From assembly GCF_000801105.2 (NCBI RefSeq), contig NC_079517.1:11656001-11720000 (forward strand): a stretch of DNA of 64,000 nucleotides, written 5' to 3'. Below the pieces are notes generated by a model. The model did no database searches and was not told the DNA's origin. It saw only the letters and a list, made by a program, of their open reading frames with translations. The position numbers and the translations under genes are program-made. This document shows, one piece after another, positions 52,730 through 64,000 of this stretch (position 1 is the stretch's first letter; each line of letters begins with the position of its first letter). This DNA comes from Raphanus sativus (lineage: Eukaryota; Streptophyta; Magnoliopsida; Brassicales; Brassicaceae).

Positions 52730-54815
52730 TCTCGGGGGAATCTGATGGCAGATAGGTAGATACACGACTATGACATTTTCTTATTTTATGGACATGGTCA
52801 CATGAACAAAATACATAAAATGGAGCTGATTAAAATTTATATCCCATTGTCGTAGTATGCTTCCATTGGATATTTTGGAACCCATTTTTTTTTACTTTGC
52901 AAATGTGAAAATTCACTATAGCAATTTAAAATTCATCATCCGATTTACAGTTGAATAAATGCATAAGAAATGCAGACTTCGATATGACATCATAAAAATT
53001 TTAGTTTCAGACGTGCGATTCCAATAAAAACGCATCAACATATATGGAATGACATCATAGAGAAAAGAAGAGAAGAACAAGTATATTAAGTTATCAAGTA
53101 GGTTTTCTGGTTGTGAACATATAATTCATAATAGTTTGTATATTTTTAAGCTTGATATTCTTAATAAAAACCCAAAATCGTTGGAAAGAGACCATAGAGG
53201 GGGAAAAAAAAAAAGAACACACATATAAGTTGTCAACCAGATAACCTAATGAAACATTTGTTTCAAGCCCCCGAAATTTTTTAAAAAATTTACATGGATA
53301 TAAGCCTCCAAATTTGTAAAAAAAAAAAATTTCAGCCTCCAAATTGTTGAATTCCTTCATGACTCGTCTACAGCCCCCAAAATTTCAGAGCCGGCACTGA
53401 TTGTGGGTTGTGACAACATATATTTCACAATTATGGTTCTTCAACATGTGCGGAGACTTTTGTTATATATAATACTTTTCAGAAGGATATAATAGGACTC
53501 GTTAGAACCACATCAGTTTAGTGGAGTTCACGCATGCGACTACTAAAAACAGTCGACCCTTGGATTCCTTGAAACACATATTTTATTTGATTTCAGATGA
53601 AAGATAAAAGAATAGATTTTTGGCTATACATATTTCTATTTGATAGATAATGTTGGTGTGATTTAATATGACATTGTAGAAACTAGTCTCGAAGCTAATC
53701 GTGACAGTCAGTTTTCATCCATCTCTTTTAAATATTACATCATTTTAATTTTTAATTTAACATCTCAATTTTTAATATATATAGTAGTCTATATTGAAAG
53801 GTTTTAAAAATTGAATTGGTTACTTATACTTACAAATATACTTATTTTCAGATATATATCCAGAAAATTTCTAAAATTAAATGTAATTGAACTAGAGTAA
53901 TCAAAACATGGATGAACTATCACGAAGTAATTTGCAATATCATATGACTGGAGTTAAAGCACGGAAAAAGATCATATAATATATTTTTTTAACTTTGGGG
54001 ATATCACATGTTTATAGAAAGGCAGGGACTAATCTCCAAATATATGGTGCAACCCAAAGATAGACTTTCATTTCAGTATTCAAATTAATGGATCGTAATA
54101 TATGTCCATTGTGGCCATAAAGTAAAGTGTAATAATTGGAAACATTTTTCTGTTATTAAATAAGTGTAATTTAATTAGATGACAAAAAGTGTTACTTCCG
54201 CCACTTAGATTTGAGCCCCGTTCATTGGTGGATTAATTTAGGTGATCACCGGTTTCTTTGGACGCCTTCAACAGATTTTTTTAGTAGGAAAAACCTCAGA
54301 TTTTTTTTGTGAATGATTTTTAGGTGTTAGGTGGAAGTCTCTTGAGGCATTCGGATATTAGGATCAGAAAATTGTTATTTCATTTTAGTTTAATATTCTC
54401 TTTAAATTAATGAAAACTATACAAGAGACCACGATATGTTCCACTTGTCGTGTATGCTCTTATTTAGTAATAAAACTGCAATTGTTGTTATTAACGAGGA
54501 CCGGCTAGGAAGGGTATGCATACCAGGCTACCAACTACTTCAAGTCCAACACAAAGGAGGGAAAATGATCCACAAGTGATATTCAATTCAGTTCGTAGTT
54601 TCGTACTGAACTTTTGTTGTTTCACATCATAGAAGCAAGTTTTCTTTTCCAATCGTCTTCGTAGCAGATAAATGGTAAAAACAGTTGCCTACTTTTAGCT
54701 TATCCATTTATAGGTAGATGACTCATAATTCACAAACATTATTCCCTCTTATAATCTGCAACTTCGGTACCACTTGAAATGACTGCCTTTCTCACATTTA
54801 TTTCTTTTCTCAGGA
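52730..54815. other. Intergenic DNA with a possible second hAT end
   Basis: No gene. Near 53380-53399 the sequence CAGAGCCGGCACTG reads on the minus strand as CAGTGCCGGCTCTG, a common hAT terminus, preceded inward by repeated CCTCCAAATT/CCCCCAAAATTT words (53265-53380). The opposite end could not be located. Confidence 0.5.
53220..53399 (-). mobile_element. Partial hAT-like terminus
   Basis: The minus strand begins CAGTGCCGGCTCTGAAATTT and continues with GGGGGCTGTAG and GGAGGCTGAAA words, typical of hAT ends in crucifers. A matching left end and target duplication were not found, so this may be truncated. Confidence 0.4.
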
Positions 54816-55792
54816 GAAAATGGCGATTTTATACCCAAGATATTGTGATATATTCGATTCATATATGCCTTATATGGTCGTGGTAAAACATACCTGAATT
54901 TTCAAATATTTCATATGACATATCTAATGTTCATTTTTTTTGGCCAATTCATACCTCATTCGCCACATCAACTATCACACCATCTAATTTTGATGACATG
55001 GATGCTACGTCAGCTAATTTTGCTAACGAAGATGCTACATGTACATTTTAAAAAAATAGTTGTTTTATAAAAAAAATATTATTTTAGAAAATGTAAATTT
55101 TATAAAATTTATATTATTTACTGAAATTAACAAAAATAATTATATAATTAAATTTTAATCTTATACAAGAGATATATTTGTAAATGTTTTCATCATATCA
55201 TAATACTCTCCTTATAGAAGTTATATAAGTATTGTAAAAATCCAAATTCAATGCTAGTATTGCAGTCGTGTTTTTCTCAATTAATTATGGTTGTGTTTAT
55301 TTGAAAAATTTATAAGATGTTAATCTAATTTTTTTAAATTTAAATAACATACTCATAATTAATCAAGAGTAACACACTGTAACATTAGTATTAAATTTAA
55401 TTATTTCAATACATATATAACTCTAATAAGTATTGTATTATGATATAATCGAAAAATTTACGAATATATTTCTTTTAAAAGATTAAAATTTAATTATTTA
55501 AATTATAAATTTTTATAAAAATTATGTTTACAAAAAATATTTTTATAATTGAATTTTATTTAAAAGTGCACACATGACACTTTTGTCAATAAAATTAGAT
55601 GATGTAGCATTCAAGTCAACAAAATTAAATGAGGTGGCAAGTGGTGAATGAGGTATGATTTAGCCAAAAAAAAATAAGCATTAGTTATGTTATTTGAAAT
55701 TTTCAAAAAATTAATATATGTTTTAGCACGACCATATAAATCGGATATGAATTGAACATATCAATATACATTGATATGAAATGACCGTTTTC
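54816..55792. mobile_element. Foldback-like element with ~230-bp inverted repeats
   Basis: The ends are GAAAATGGCGATTTTATA.. and ..TATGAAATGACCGTTTTC. Inverted similarity continues through TATATGGTCGTGGTAAAACA versus TATATGGTCGTGCTAAAACA and TTGGCCAATTCATACCTC versus TTGGCTAAATCATACCTC. Arms span about 54816-55055 and 55560-55792, around a ~500-bp AT-rich core without coding sequence. Long imperfect terminal repeats fit a Mutator-like or foldback non-autonomous element. No convincing target duplication was found, so class and exact ends are uncertain. Confidence 0.7.
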
Positions 55793-56345
55793 GCATGGAC
55801 GAATCTAGGTAGAACAGCATGGGTGCAGCTGCTCCCACTTAAAATTACAAGTAAATTTATTTGCATCCAAACGTACATATACGTTGCGGCTTAATTGGCT
55901 AAACACCTCTTTCTGCCCTCACGTAAAAGAATTTCGAATCCCCAATTTTACAATGTTTTTTATATTATTTTTGATTTTACAACGTGTATTATATTTCCTT
56001 TCTAGCCTCACGTTCTCTTCCTTCTATTATTTTTTCTGGTATCTGTTTTTTTTTTCTCTTTTCATTCTATAAATAATGCTTTAACAAATTGTCCCATATC
56101 CTTTTTAATCTTATTTTGTCATGGGTTTATTATTTTTCTTCCTTTAGATAGAAAAACTCCTTTAGCTGTATTAGTTAGTTTACTTTTTCTTCTAAATGTT
56201 AGATTTATTAAAAGATATAAAATACTGTGAATATAAAATATTTTATTAATAAATTAATTGTTTGCCCCACTTAAAATATTTTTGATCCACCACTAGTTTT
56301 TCGGGATTGTTCGTGGAAAGATCGTCGACGACTTTTGTCCATTAA
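55793..56345. other. Spacer with tRNA-promoter-like words
   Basis: The stretch 55888-55950 contains TTAATTGGCTAAACACC and TTTCGAATCCCC, which resemble degenerate tRNA A- and B-boxes about 40 bp apart. The A box is poor, so a SINE is only possible. No gene seen. Confidence 0.35.
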
Positions 56346-56960
56346 GGGCCTGATTGGTGTAACCGCAGCGGTTGCGGTTGCGGCTGCGGGAGTTTGCGGG
56401 TGCGGATGGTTGCGTTTTTAAGTGTTTTCTAGAGATTTGTACGACTGGTACAGCTGTTAGAAATTGTTGCGTTTGCGGGACTCTTATGACTGGTAACTAT
56501 CAAACGCAATATCTGTTAAATAATAATTTAAAATATTTACATTTTATGTAATTATAAAAAATATTAAAAATCATAATAATATGATAAATATAAAATTTAT
56601 ATTTATAAAATCATATTATTCAATTTTAAAATTTATAGAAAATATTTTAATTTTGAATTTTTATAATATAAATTGAAATATATATGAATACATTTTACAA
56701 TTTCTATTATTTCAATTGAAAATTTTTTATCGGATATTTTTAGTATTATTTTTATTTATTCTGTTTTTAAAGAAAAAAAATTACCCTCCCGCAACCGCCC
56801 GCAACCGCAAACGCTAGCTGGAACCAGCTTTTGATTTTAAGAGGTTCGGAGCGGTTTGAAGCGATTTGTAGTGTTTTCTGTGATTGTTTCGAAACGCCAA
56901 CAACCGCTATGAACCGCAAAAGCTGCGTTTGCGGTGGTAGCGGGAAAACCAGTCAACCCC
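56346..56960. mobile_element. Tourist-like MITE (PIF/Harbinger type)
   Basis: Terminal repeats GGGCCTGATTGGT and ACCAGTCAACCCC (inverted GGGGTTGACTGGT) bound a 615-bp element flanked by TAA on both sides (56343-56345 and 56961-56963), the 3-bp target typical of Harbinger elements. The subterminal ~80 bp on each side are GC-rich and packed with GCGGTT/GCGGTTGCGG words and their complements; the core is AT-rich. No coding sequence. Confidence 0.8.
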
Positions 56961-56963
56961 TAA

Positions 56964-59900
56964 GTAAAGATAGTAAATTAATAACTTATTAATGTTGATA
57001 AAGTTTGGATAAGTTTTTGTCAAAAAAGGTTTGGATAAGTTTTTCAACTATTCTTGACTCTTGGTACACCATATTTAAAACATAACTTTAGTTAGTCTAT
57101 CCCATTTGTCTATTTTCCTGTGTGAATTTTGTTTTATTCTTCAAAGAATACTAAATTATCTTTGACAAAAGAAAAAGACTAAATTATCTATTGTATTATT
57201 AAATACTCAAGTAAGGCTTTTTAAGGTTTCGATATCTAGTTAATAAACCTGTTTATAATAAGCTTTGAGCTTATATATATATGTAACTATTTTTTTGGAA
57301 AAGTAAAACAAATTCAAAAAGATATATAATTTGAAATGGAAATAATATTACTGTACTATTCAAATTAATACTGTATAGCCAAATTGACATGTAGAACGAT
57401 GAAAATGAAGGTATGATCGTATGACTATAAACAGAAGAATCACATTAATGAACAGAATTATGTTTTGGCATTATTTACCTCAAACTAAATTTAAAATAGT
57501 TATTCTTAGGTTCATTCCTTGAGATGACTGTATTTCATATTTAATATTTAATATTTTTTTAAAAATATATTGTCAAGTTATATAATTATGTTTTTAAAAT
57601 AAAAAGGTAAAAATAAATAAAAATAATAGTAGTTGCAAAAACAAAAAATTTTTTAGTGCTGTTAACCGTGTGAAACTTAATTTCTAAACCTTAGAAAAAT
57701 TTTCTGAACTTTTGGATATATTATAAAATCCTAAATCAAAAACACTAAACCCTAAAATATAAGATATAAGATTTATCCAAAAGTTTATGTTTAGTGTTTA
57801 AAGATTTAGTGTTTAATATTTAGGGATTAGATGTTTTGATGGCGGCCTTAAAAAACTTTAAAAGTTCTCTTTTTAAGTAACTATTACTATTTTTTATTTA
57901 TTTTTATTCAAGGATTTAGAGATGGACATTAAGGTTAGGTTTTAATACTTTTATGATTTAGTGTTATTATTTTTGATTTAGGATTTATGATTTATTCAAG
58001 AGTTTAGTGTCCCAGTGGTTTAGGATTTACCCACGAATTAAGAATTTATCCAAAGATTTATAGTTTAGGATTTAAGATTTATAGTTTAGTGTTTTGTTGA
58101 AAGCGTTAATAATATTTTTTTTAAATTCTTTTTGAAACTGCTATTAATTTTATTTATTTTTATTTTTATTTTAAAATCATAATAGTTTTAATAATATTTG
58201 TTTTTTTTAAGATATTGAATATAAGGTAACAAAAATATTATTGGTTTGTAAGCTTAGAGGTGAACCTGAGAATAATTCAATTTAAAATACTTCACTAATG
58301 AGCTGAGATGGTGTGAACGTGAAAACATGCTGTGGGAATATGGTCATTTAAAAAAAATAATTGAGAACAAAAGTGGAACTAAACACCACAATATTTATTA
58401 CAAAACTTTATTTTGTTGAATTTCTTTTAAAATAACTTTTGAGAGCAATTTCCAATGATTAACTTCATTTTTAACTCAAAAATTGTCTTTCTTCAAAAAG
58501 TGAAACAACATTTACTCAAATAGGTTGCTTCTTTTTCTATTTGTAAAAAATATTCTAAAATTATTAAATTACTACTTTATAATTAATTCTTAATAACACT
58601 TTATCCTTTTTTAATTACAAATTTTACCTAAATATTTTGTTTTTACAGATATACAATACAACAACTATTTATTTTAAGTTAAATATTATCATATGAATAA
58701 ATTTATTAGGAATAACATGAAGAAATGAACAAAGAAAATATAATTTATATAGGAATACCAAATTTATATTTCTCTTAAGTCATTAAAATAAGTATTCCAA
58801 ATTGAAATTAGTTTATTTTATTTTAAAATTTTATTTTATCTACTCAAAACTATTTTAAAATTTTTTGAGTAGTAAACATTAAAAATTTAAAATATCATAT
58901 TTATCCAAACTTTTTTTAACCAACTTTTTAGTAAACTTTTATCCGAACTTCATATTTTATTCAAAAATACTCAAAGTACCAAAAATAACTACTACTGTTA
59001 ATTTATAATATTAATTTAAAATATTAAAATAATTATAAATATAATTAAAACATATATTCTTAGACATATATTCACATTTTGTATATCTTCGGATATTCAT
59101 TCGGTTCTCGGTTCGGGTCGGGTTCGAGACCGGTTCTTCGAATATAGCAATTCAGAACTCATTCGGATATTTACTCCGCGTCTGGTCGGGTTCAGAATCC
59201 TGATATTCGGATCGGTTCTTCGGATCCGGATATTTTGCCAAAGCCTAAAAACTCATATAGATTTTGTGAACCAAAATGCTATTTCGGTATCTATATAGAC
59301 AACTAATGCATTTATTTTTCGCACTGTGTGCTAAAATGTCCTTCCTTAAATTCTGTCTGTAGCATATGGATAAACTCTGAATTGTTAAAACTTCTCTTTA
59401 CGAACTTTATGTCTTCTAGATAACTTCTAAAAATATTGACCATTCGCCGGGTGCTTAAACTATTTTTACCAACTGATAACAATTTTAATTAGTAAATTAT
59501 CTTAACTTTAACATACTGAAATACATTTTTATTTTTATTATGATGAGTATATTGTAACACTATTTATAATACGAAAAATTTGATAAAACAGTGTAATTTA
59601 TTAATTCAATTGCAGATGAAAATGTATCAAATTTGAGTGTTTGAGTTTCATTGGAGTTGGCTTAAGCACCTGATTCAACTAATTCCTGAAAGTGGGAAAT
59701 CAAATGTTTTAAGAGATATTAAATTTATGATTGTATCAGGTAGATAAAGTTATCCGTTTTGTAATGGATTACCTTAAATTATAATTCAAACATACCCCAA
59801 TTTTTTTTATATTTTATGACCACAATGAAACCGTTTTTACAAGTCTCTGACGTGTAAGTGAGTCATTTTAAACAATTAATAGGTGAGTGGATTTCTTTTT

Positions 59901-60114
59901 CGAAAAAACGAAAAAGTGTTGGTATGTGATTTACAACATCCTCAAATCTAAAATTTTACTTTTGAGGTAAAGGCAAAATAAAATATTGAGGAATAAAATT
60001 GATTTTGACAAATGAGACCGGCCCCAACTGAAGACCCCATGCCGCTACGAAAAGGTCTTTCAATCACAAATGAGACCAATTGGGCTTGGTTTTCGATTAA
60101 CGTTATTGCGTGCC
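56964..60114. other. AT-rich, gene-free spacer
   Basis: About 3.1 kb without recognisable genes. Around 57700-58090 the words TTTAGGATTTA / TTTAGTGTTTA recur many times in both orientations, a low-complexity feature common in crucifer spacers. Around 59085-59240 a GC-richer tract of CGGTTC/CGGATAT words stands out, probably transposon-derived. Confidence 0.5.
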
Positions 60115-63100
60115 TTTTTTTTTTTTTTGTAGCACATACTTGATTAAATTGAAAAAGTGGCCTCAGGCCCAAAGATCAGTCCAAGCTTGGGTCCAATAAC
60201 AAAGAAGAAGCTAGAGCGTGTTTTGCTAAACAGTCGACTTCAACGTTTAGGGAACGAGAAAAGTGAAAGAAATTGATTTCGATGAAAACAGAGGAGATGA
60301 TCTTGATATCCCTGACGATACCGAAGACTTCCTTGATCTGCATGTCGAGAGAGATAGTTCGGATGAGCGTTGCATTGTCAGAGAAACATCGGAGCTTCTG
60401 GAGCCCTAGGTTTCCTGCAGAGATTACGGCTGATCGAAGGGCGAGTGCTTCCGCAATGAGAGGGGAGCTGATCCGTTCCACAGTCGTCGATCCTTGATTG
60501 ATGGTTAGCCCAGTTGAATCTGTCAGTATCCACGCCAATCCAGCTCGCCTTGATTTTGCATCCCATGCCGCATCGGTTCTACATGTCACCACCGAATGGT
60601 CGTTCATCGCTAGCGTTATCGATCGGTTACGCGAGGGTACTGCTCCTCCTATGCTTGGTTTTGGCTCCTGCACTGCGCACCATTCTCGTGCTAGTCTTAG
60701 TCCACTCGATGCAGTTTCAATCGGCGATAGAGTTTTGTCTTCGAAAAGTAGCTGGTTGCGAGCTTTCCACAGTGCCCAACAGACCCATGGTAGAATCGAT
60801 CCTGTGATCCCAGTAGGCGGAAGGCAGACAACTTTTCGAAGGGTCACCACTGCATCAGTGAAGCCTCTCTCAGTAGCTAGGTGAACTACACGGTTTAACG
60901 GGATGAGCTTCCAGACTTCTTGTGCGTATGGGCATTGTAGAAAAGCGTGAGTTGCTGTTTCCACCTCGTTGCATCTCTTACATCTAGCAGCCGCACTCAT
61001 TCCTCTTTGTTGCAGGTTTTCTCCCAGTGGCAGAGCTCTCTGTATGATAGACCACATGAAGAGCTTCATTTTTGGTGAACAAGCTTCAGACCAAATGTCC
61101 TTTACCCAGTTAAAGGTTTCTGGATCAGACACGTTTGGCATCGTAGCTGTCTGCATCGTTGCTGAGAAGTAACCCGATCTCGTAGTGTATACACCAGAGG
61201 CCAGTGGTTGCCAGATGAAGGAGTCTAGTGCTTTCGATAGGCTTGGCTGCAGTGATTGAATCTCATTCGATAACTGAGGTAAGAACGCTTCAATTCTTTC
61301 CTTGTTCCATTGCATCTCTGATGTAAGAAGATCAGAAACCTTAAGATCCATACCCTCCTCCGTTATAGGCCCAAATGGTTTGATATTAGTGTCTAGCGAG
61401 ATCCATGAGTCCTTCCACACACTAGTAGATTCACCATTGCCTATAGCCTTCCCAATGTTATCTTTTAGTAGATCCCTCCCGTGTAAGATACTCCGCCATC
61501 CATGAGAACATACTGATGGTACCTTAGCTTCTAGGAAGGATGTAGAGTGATAGTACTTGCCTAAGAGGATACGAGCTAAGAGGCTGTCTGGTTTTGTCAA
61601 AATCCGCCAAGCTTGTTTTGCCAGAAGTGCCTGATTAAATAGCTGAATGTCCCTAAGACCAAGACCTCCCCCTCTCTTAGGTTTAGTCATCTTGTCCCAC
61701 GCTACCCATGCCATCTTTCTTTTTCCTTTCGGATCATCCCACCAGAATCTGGTCAGAACTGATTGGATGCGTTTACACATGCTTACAGGGAGGGCGAAGC
61801 AGGACATGGTGAACGTAGGGATAGCTGTCAAGACCGCCTTCAATAAAGTGAGTTTGCCTGCTTTGGATAAGAAACAGGATGATAAACTGGATGCTCTTTG
61901 ACGCATTCTGTCCACTAGAGCCGTAAACAGGTCTTTCTTTCTTCGGCCAAAATGCTCAGGTAAGCCCAAGTATTTGCCTTGTCCTCCTTCTTTGGAGATT
62001 TCTAGCATCTCCTTAACCCTTTCTCTTATCTCTGCAGGCGTTTTCGATGAGAAGGTGATTGCCGACTTTTCTTTGCTGATTTGCTGCCCCGACGCTTGCT
62101 CATACTCCCATAGTATTTCCTTGAGTTTGTTGCAGCTTGAAGGGGTCGAGTAGCAAAAAAAACATGGTGTCATGTGCGAACAGCAGATGGTTCACCCTCG
62201 GACTTCCTCGAGCCACTCGAATGCCTTGCAAGGTACCATCTCTCGCTGCTTTATCACATAGGCCCGATAGGACTTGGCTACAGAGAATAAACAGATAGGG
62301 AGATAGGGGATCTCCCTGTCTTATTCCTCTGTTAGGAGTTACTGATCACAGGACTGAGTCATTGATGAGATAGGAGTAGGATACAGTAGTCACACATTGC
62401 ATAATTAGGTTGATCCATTTTTCATGAAAACCGAGTCTCTGTAGCACTTGTGAAATGAATCTCCACTCAACTCTGTCGTATGCTTTAGACATATCTGTCT
62501 TCACGGCCACTGTGCATCTTTTCTGAGCTTGAGACATCTTTAGATACTGTAGGACCTCATGCGTTATTAGGATGTTATCCGCAATTGCTCTGCCTGGAAT
62601 AAATGCTGACTGGTTCTCTGAGATGATGACTTGTAGAATTGGTTTTAGTCTTAGCGCTAGTAGCTTAGAGATTATCTTGAAATAGACGTTACAAAGCGCA
62701 ATGGGTCTGTAGTCTGCTACTCTTTTTGCACCAGTCATCTTCGGAATCAATCTCACGTGTGTGACATTCTGTGTAGGTCTGAGTGTTTCCGTCTCGAAGA
62801 AAGTCTGCACTTCCTTGATCACATCAGGACCCACCACATCCCAATTGGCCTGGAAGAAGCTAGCAGAAAAGCCGTCAGGACCCGGTGCTTTGTCCGGATG
62901 GATGGCGAAGGTTGCTTCCTTTATCTCAGCTGCAGTCGGCTCCTTGATCAGTTCATTGTTCATTGCCTCGGTGACTCGGTGCTGAAGTGATTTCTCCACT
63001 GTGTGCAGTCCATCATGCTGTTCCGATGTGAAGATACGATCGAAGTACTTGCACACCACTCCAGCTATTTGCTCCTCCTCAAACCACGGGATGCCATTGT

Positions 63101-63813
63101 CATCTTCCAAGACAGTAAGTCTATTTCTGGACTTCCTCGCTTTTGTTGATGCATGAAAGTAGCTAGTATTAGCATCACCTAACGTTAGCCATAATTGTCT
63201 ACTTCGTTGCCTCCAATACTCTTCCTCTGCCTTGTATGCTTTTAGTAGGTTGGTATTGATCTCATGAATACGCTCATCCTCTGTGGTAGGGCTGGACATA
63301 GCTTCATCTAGCTGAGATCGGAGAGATTCCAACGTTTTCCTACTATTCTCATGGAAGGCCTTGCTCCAACTACAGATAGCTTTCCTGCAGCAGGAAAGCT
63401 TTCCTTCAACATCGAGGTGAGCTGCTGCATTCCACGTATCATGGACTAGCTTCCGTACTTCCGGATTATCCTTTAGTCTTCTGTCAAAACGGAAGATTTT
63501 CATACCCTTTTTCCTTCTTGTATCCAGGAAAGTGAGAAGTGGCCGATGATCTGACCCTTCAAATTTAAGGTATTGACAGCGACAAGAAGGAAAGGTGTCG
63601 AACCATTCACTGTTACTTACTGTCCTATCCAATCGACATTGGACCAGGTGTGTATTTCTTTTCCCTCTCCAGGACAGATAATTGCCGTAGTGTTTAACGT
63701 CAAACAGATCGCTAGCTGATAGAAATGACCTAAAGGAGCAAAATGTACCTTCTGCTCTCTCAGGTCCACCCTTCTTCTCACTGTTGTCAGTGAGCTCGTT
63801 AAAATACCAACAT
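60115..63813 (-). pseudogene. LINE (L1-type) ORF2, near full-length but disabled
   Basis: Read on the minus strand: the end of an apurinic endonuclease-like domain (about 63640-63805, LSWRG, then SDHRPLL), reverse transcriptase (DKAPGPDGFSASFF, YRPIALCNVYFKIISK, SAFIPGRAIADN, KTDMSKAYDRVEW), a zinc-finger segment (CKRCNEVETATHAFLQCP) and RNase H (RTDAAWD, AEALALRSA, CFSDNATLI, VEVDCLAKHA). Three lesions are seen: an in-frame TGA at 62346-62348, the catalytic FADD box changed to FAHD (62172-62174), and a frameshift in an 8-base T run (62155-62162). The downstream 665-codon frame (60176-62173) is otherwise open. A T-run at about 60115-60129 is the poly(A) tail. The 5' part is cut off near 63813 by a SINE. 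Confidence 0.9.
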
Positions 63814-64000
63814 TATTTTATTTTTTTTTTGAGTAATCAGGATGATCCTGCGGTTGTGGCCAACCGACTAATCCCCATGAGTCCGAAACCAGCCTGTGTT
63901 TGTACTTTCAAAGGGCCTAAGTCACTCCGTAGCCAGCGCGTATCGAACCCGGGTCCGTATTGGAGCCTTTGACTTCCTCAAAACCACTAGACCAACTTGC
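63814..64000 (-). mobile_element. tRNA-derived SINE, cut by window edge
   Basis: The minus strand shows an RNA polymerase III promoter: A box TTGGTCTAGTGG (63984-63995) and B box GGGTTCGATAC (63941-63951), spaced as in tRNA. A tRNA-unrelated body follows, ending in an A-rich tail (63814-63830). It lies against the LINE endonuclease region, so it probably inserted into the LINE. Its 5' end and target duplication are at or beyond base 64000. Box sequences and length fit Brassicaceae SINEs. Confidence 0.75.

Noticed and set aside
60498..60884. 128-codon plus-strand frame in the LINE
   Set aside because: Antisense shadow of the RNase H and zinc-finger coding region on the minus strand.
63941..63995. 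A tRNA gene
   Set aside because: A- and B-box words are present but no cloverleaf can be drawn, and a long tailed body follows, so it is a SINE.

Overview
This is nuclear DNA from a plant of the Brassicaceae, most likely a Brassica species. The genes are split by short introns with GT-AG or GC-AG borders, and their proteins closely match Arabidopsis families. Spacers are very AT-rich and full of typical crucifer transposons. From memory of Arabidopsis chromosome 1, the order PAB5, small membrane protein, (capping protein beta relic), CSTF64, SEC6, SERK1, WD40 protein follows the block around AT1G71770-AT1G71840, with some genes lost. That is what a fractionated Brassica subgenome would show. 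I found nothing bacterial, viral or CRISPR-like.

Layout. 1-10.6 kb: gene-free and AT-rich, with a miRNA-like foldback (455-578), a Stowaway-like MITE and three non-autonomous Helitrons with both ends visible. The last Helitron (7810-10617) carries a tandem array of ~302-bp units. 10.6-12.9 kb: downstream of PAB5, with one possible short exon. 12.9-15.5 kb: PAB5, minus strand. 15.6-22 kb: a Stowaway MITE, simple repeats, and a young LTR retrotransposon (18392-21963) with two nearly identical 1.63-kb LTRs, only 309 bp between them and a 5-bp target duplication; it lies about 180 bp past the stop of the next gene. 22.1-23.1 kb: small membrane protein, minus. About 23.7 kb: frameshifted remnant of capping protein beta. 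24.7-27.2 kb: CSTF64, plus. 28.7-35.4 kb: SEC6, plus, 25 exons. 38.5-41.7 kb: SERK1, plus, 11 exons. 42.6-44.5 kb: AAMP-like WD40 gene, plus. 44.7-46.6 kb: CYP709B-type cytochrome P450, minus. 47.8-48.2 kb: small uncharacterised protein, minus. From 49 kb on: transposon-dominated, with two LINE copies, a hAT element, a long-inverted-repeat element, a Tourist-like MITE and a tRNA-derived SINE at the right edge.

The genes are not an operon or cluster. PAB5 (poly(A) binding) and CSTF64 (3'-end cleavage) both act in mRNA polyadenylation, SEC6 in exocytosis, and SERK1 is a plasma-membrane co-receptor kinase. Their adjacency is ancestral gene order. Exon models were built by hand from splice signals, reading-frame continuity and family similarity. 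Each main model adds up to a whole number of codons and, where I recall the Arabidopsis length, comes within a few residues of it. No computation or database search was run.
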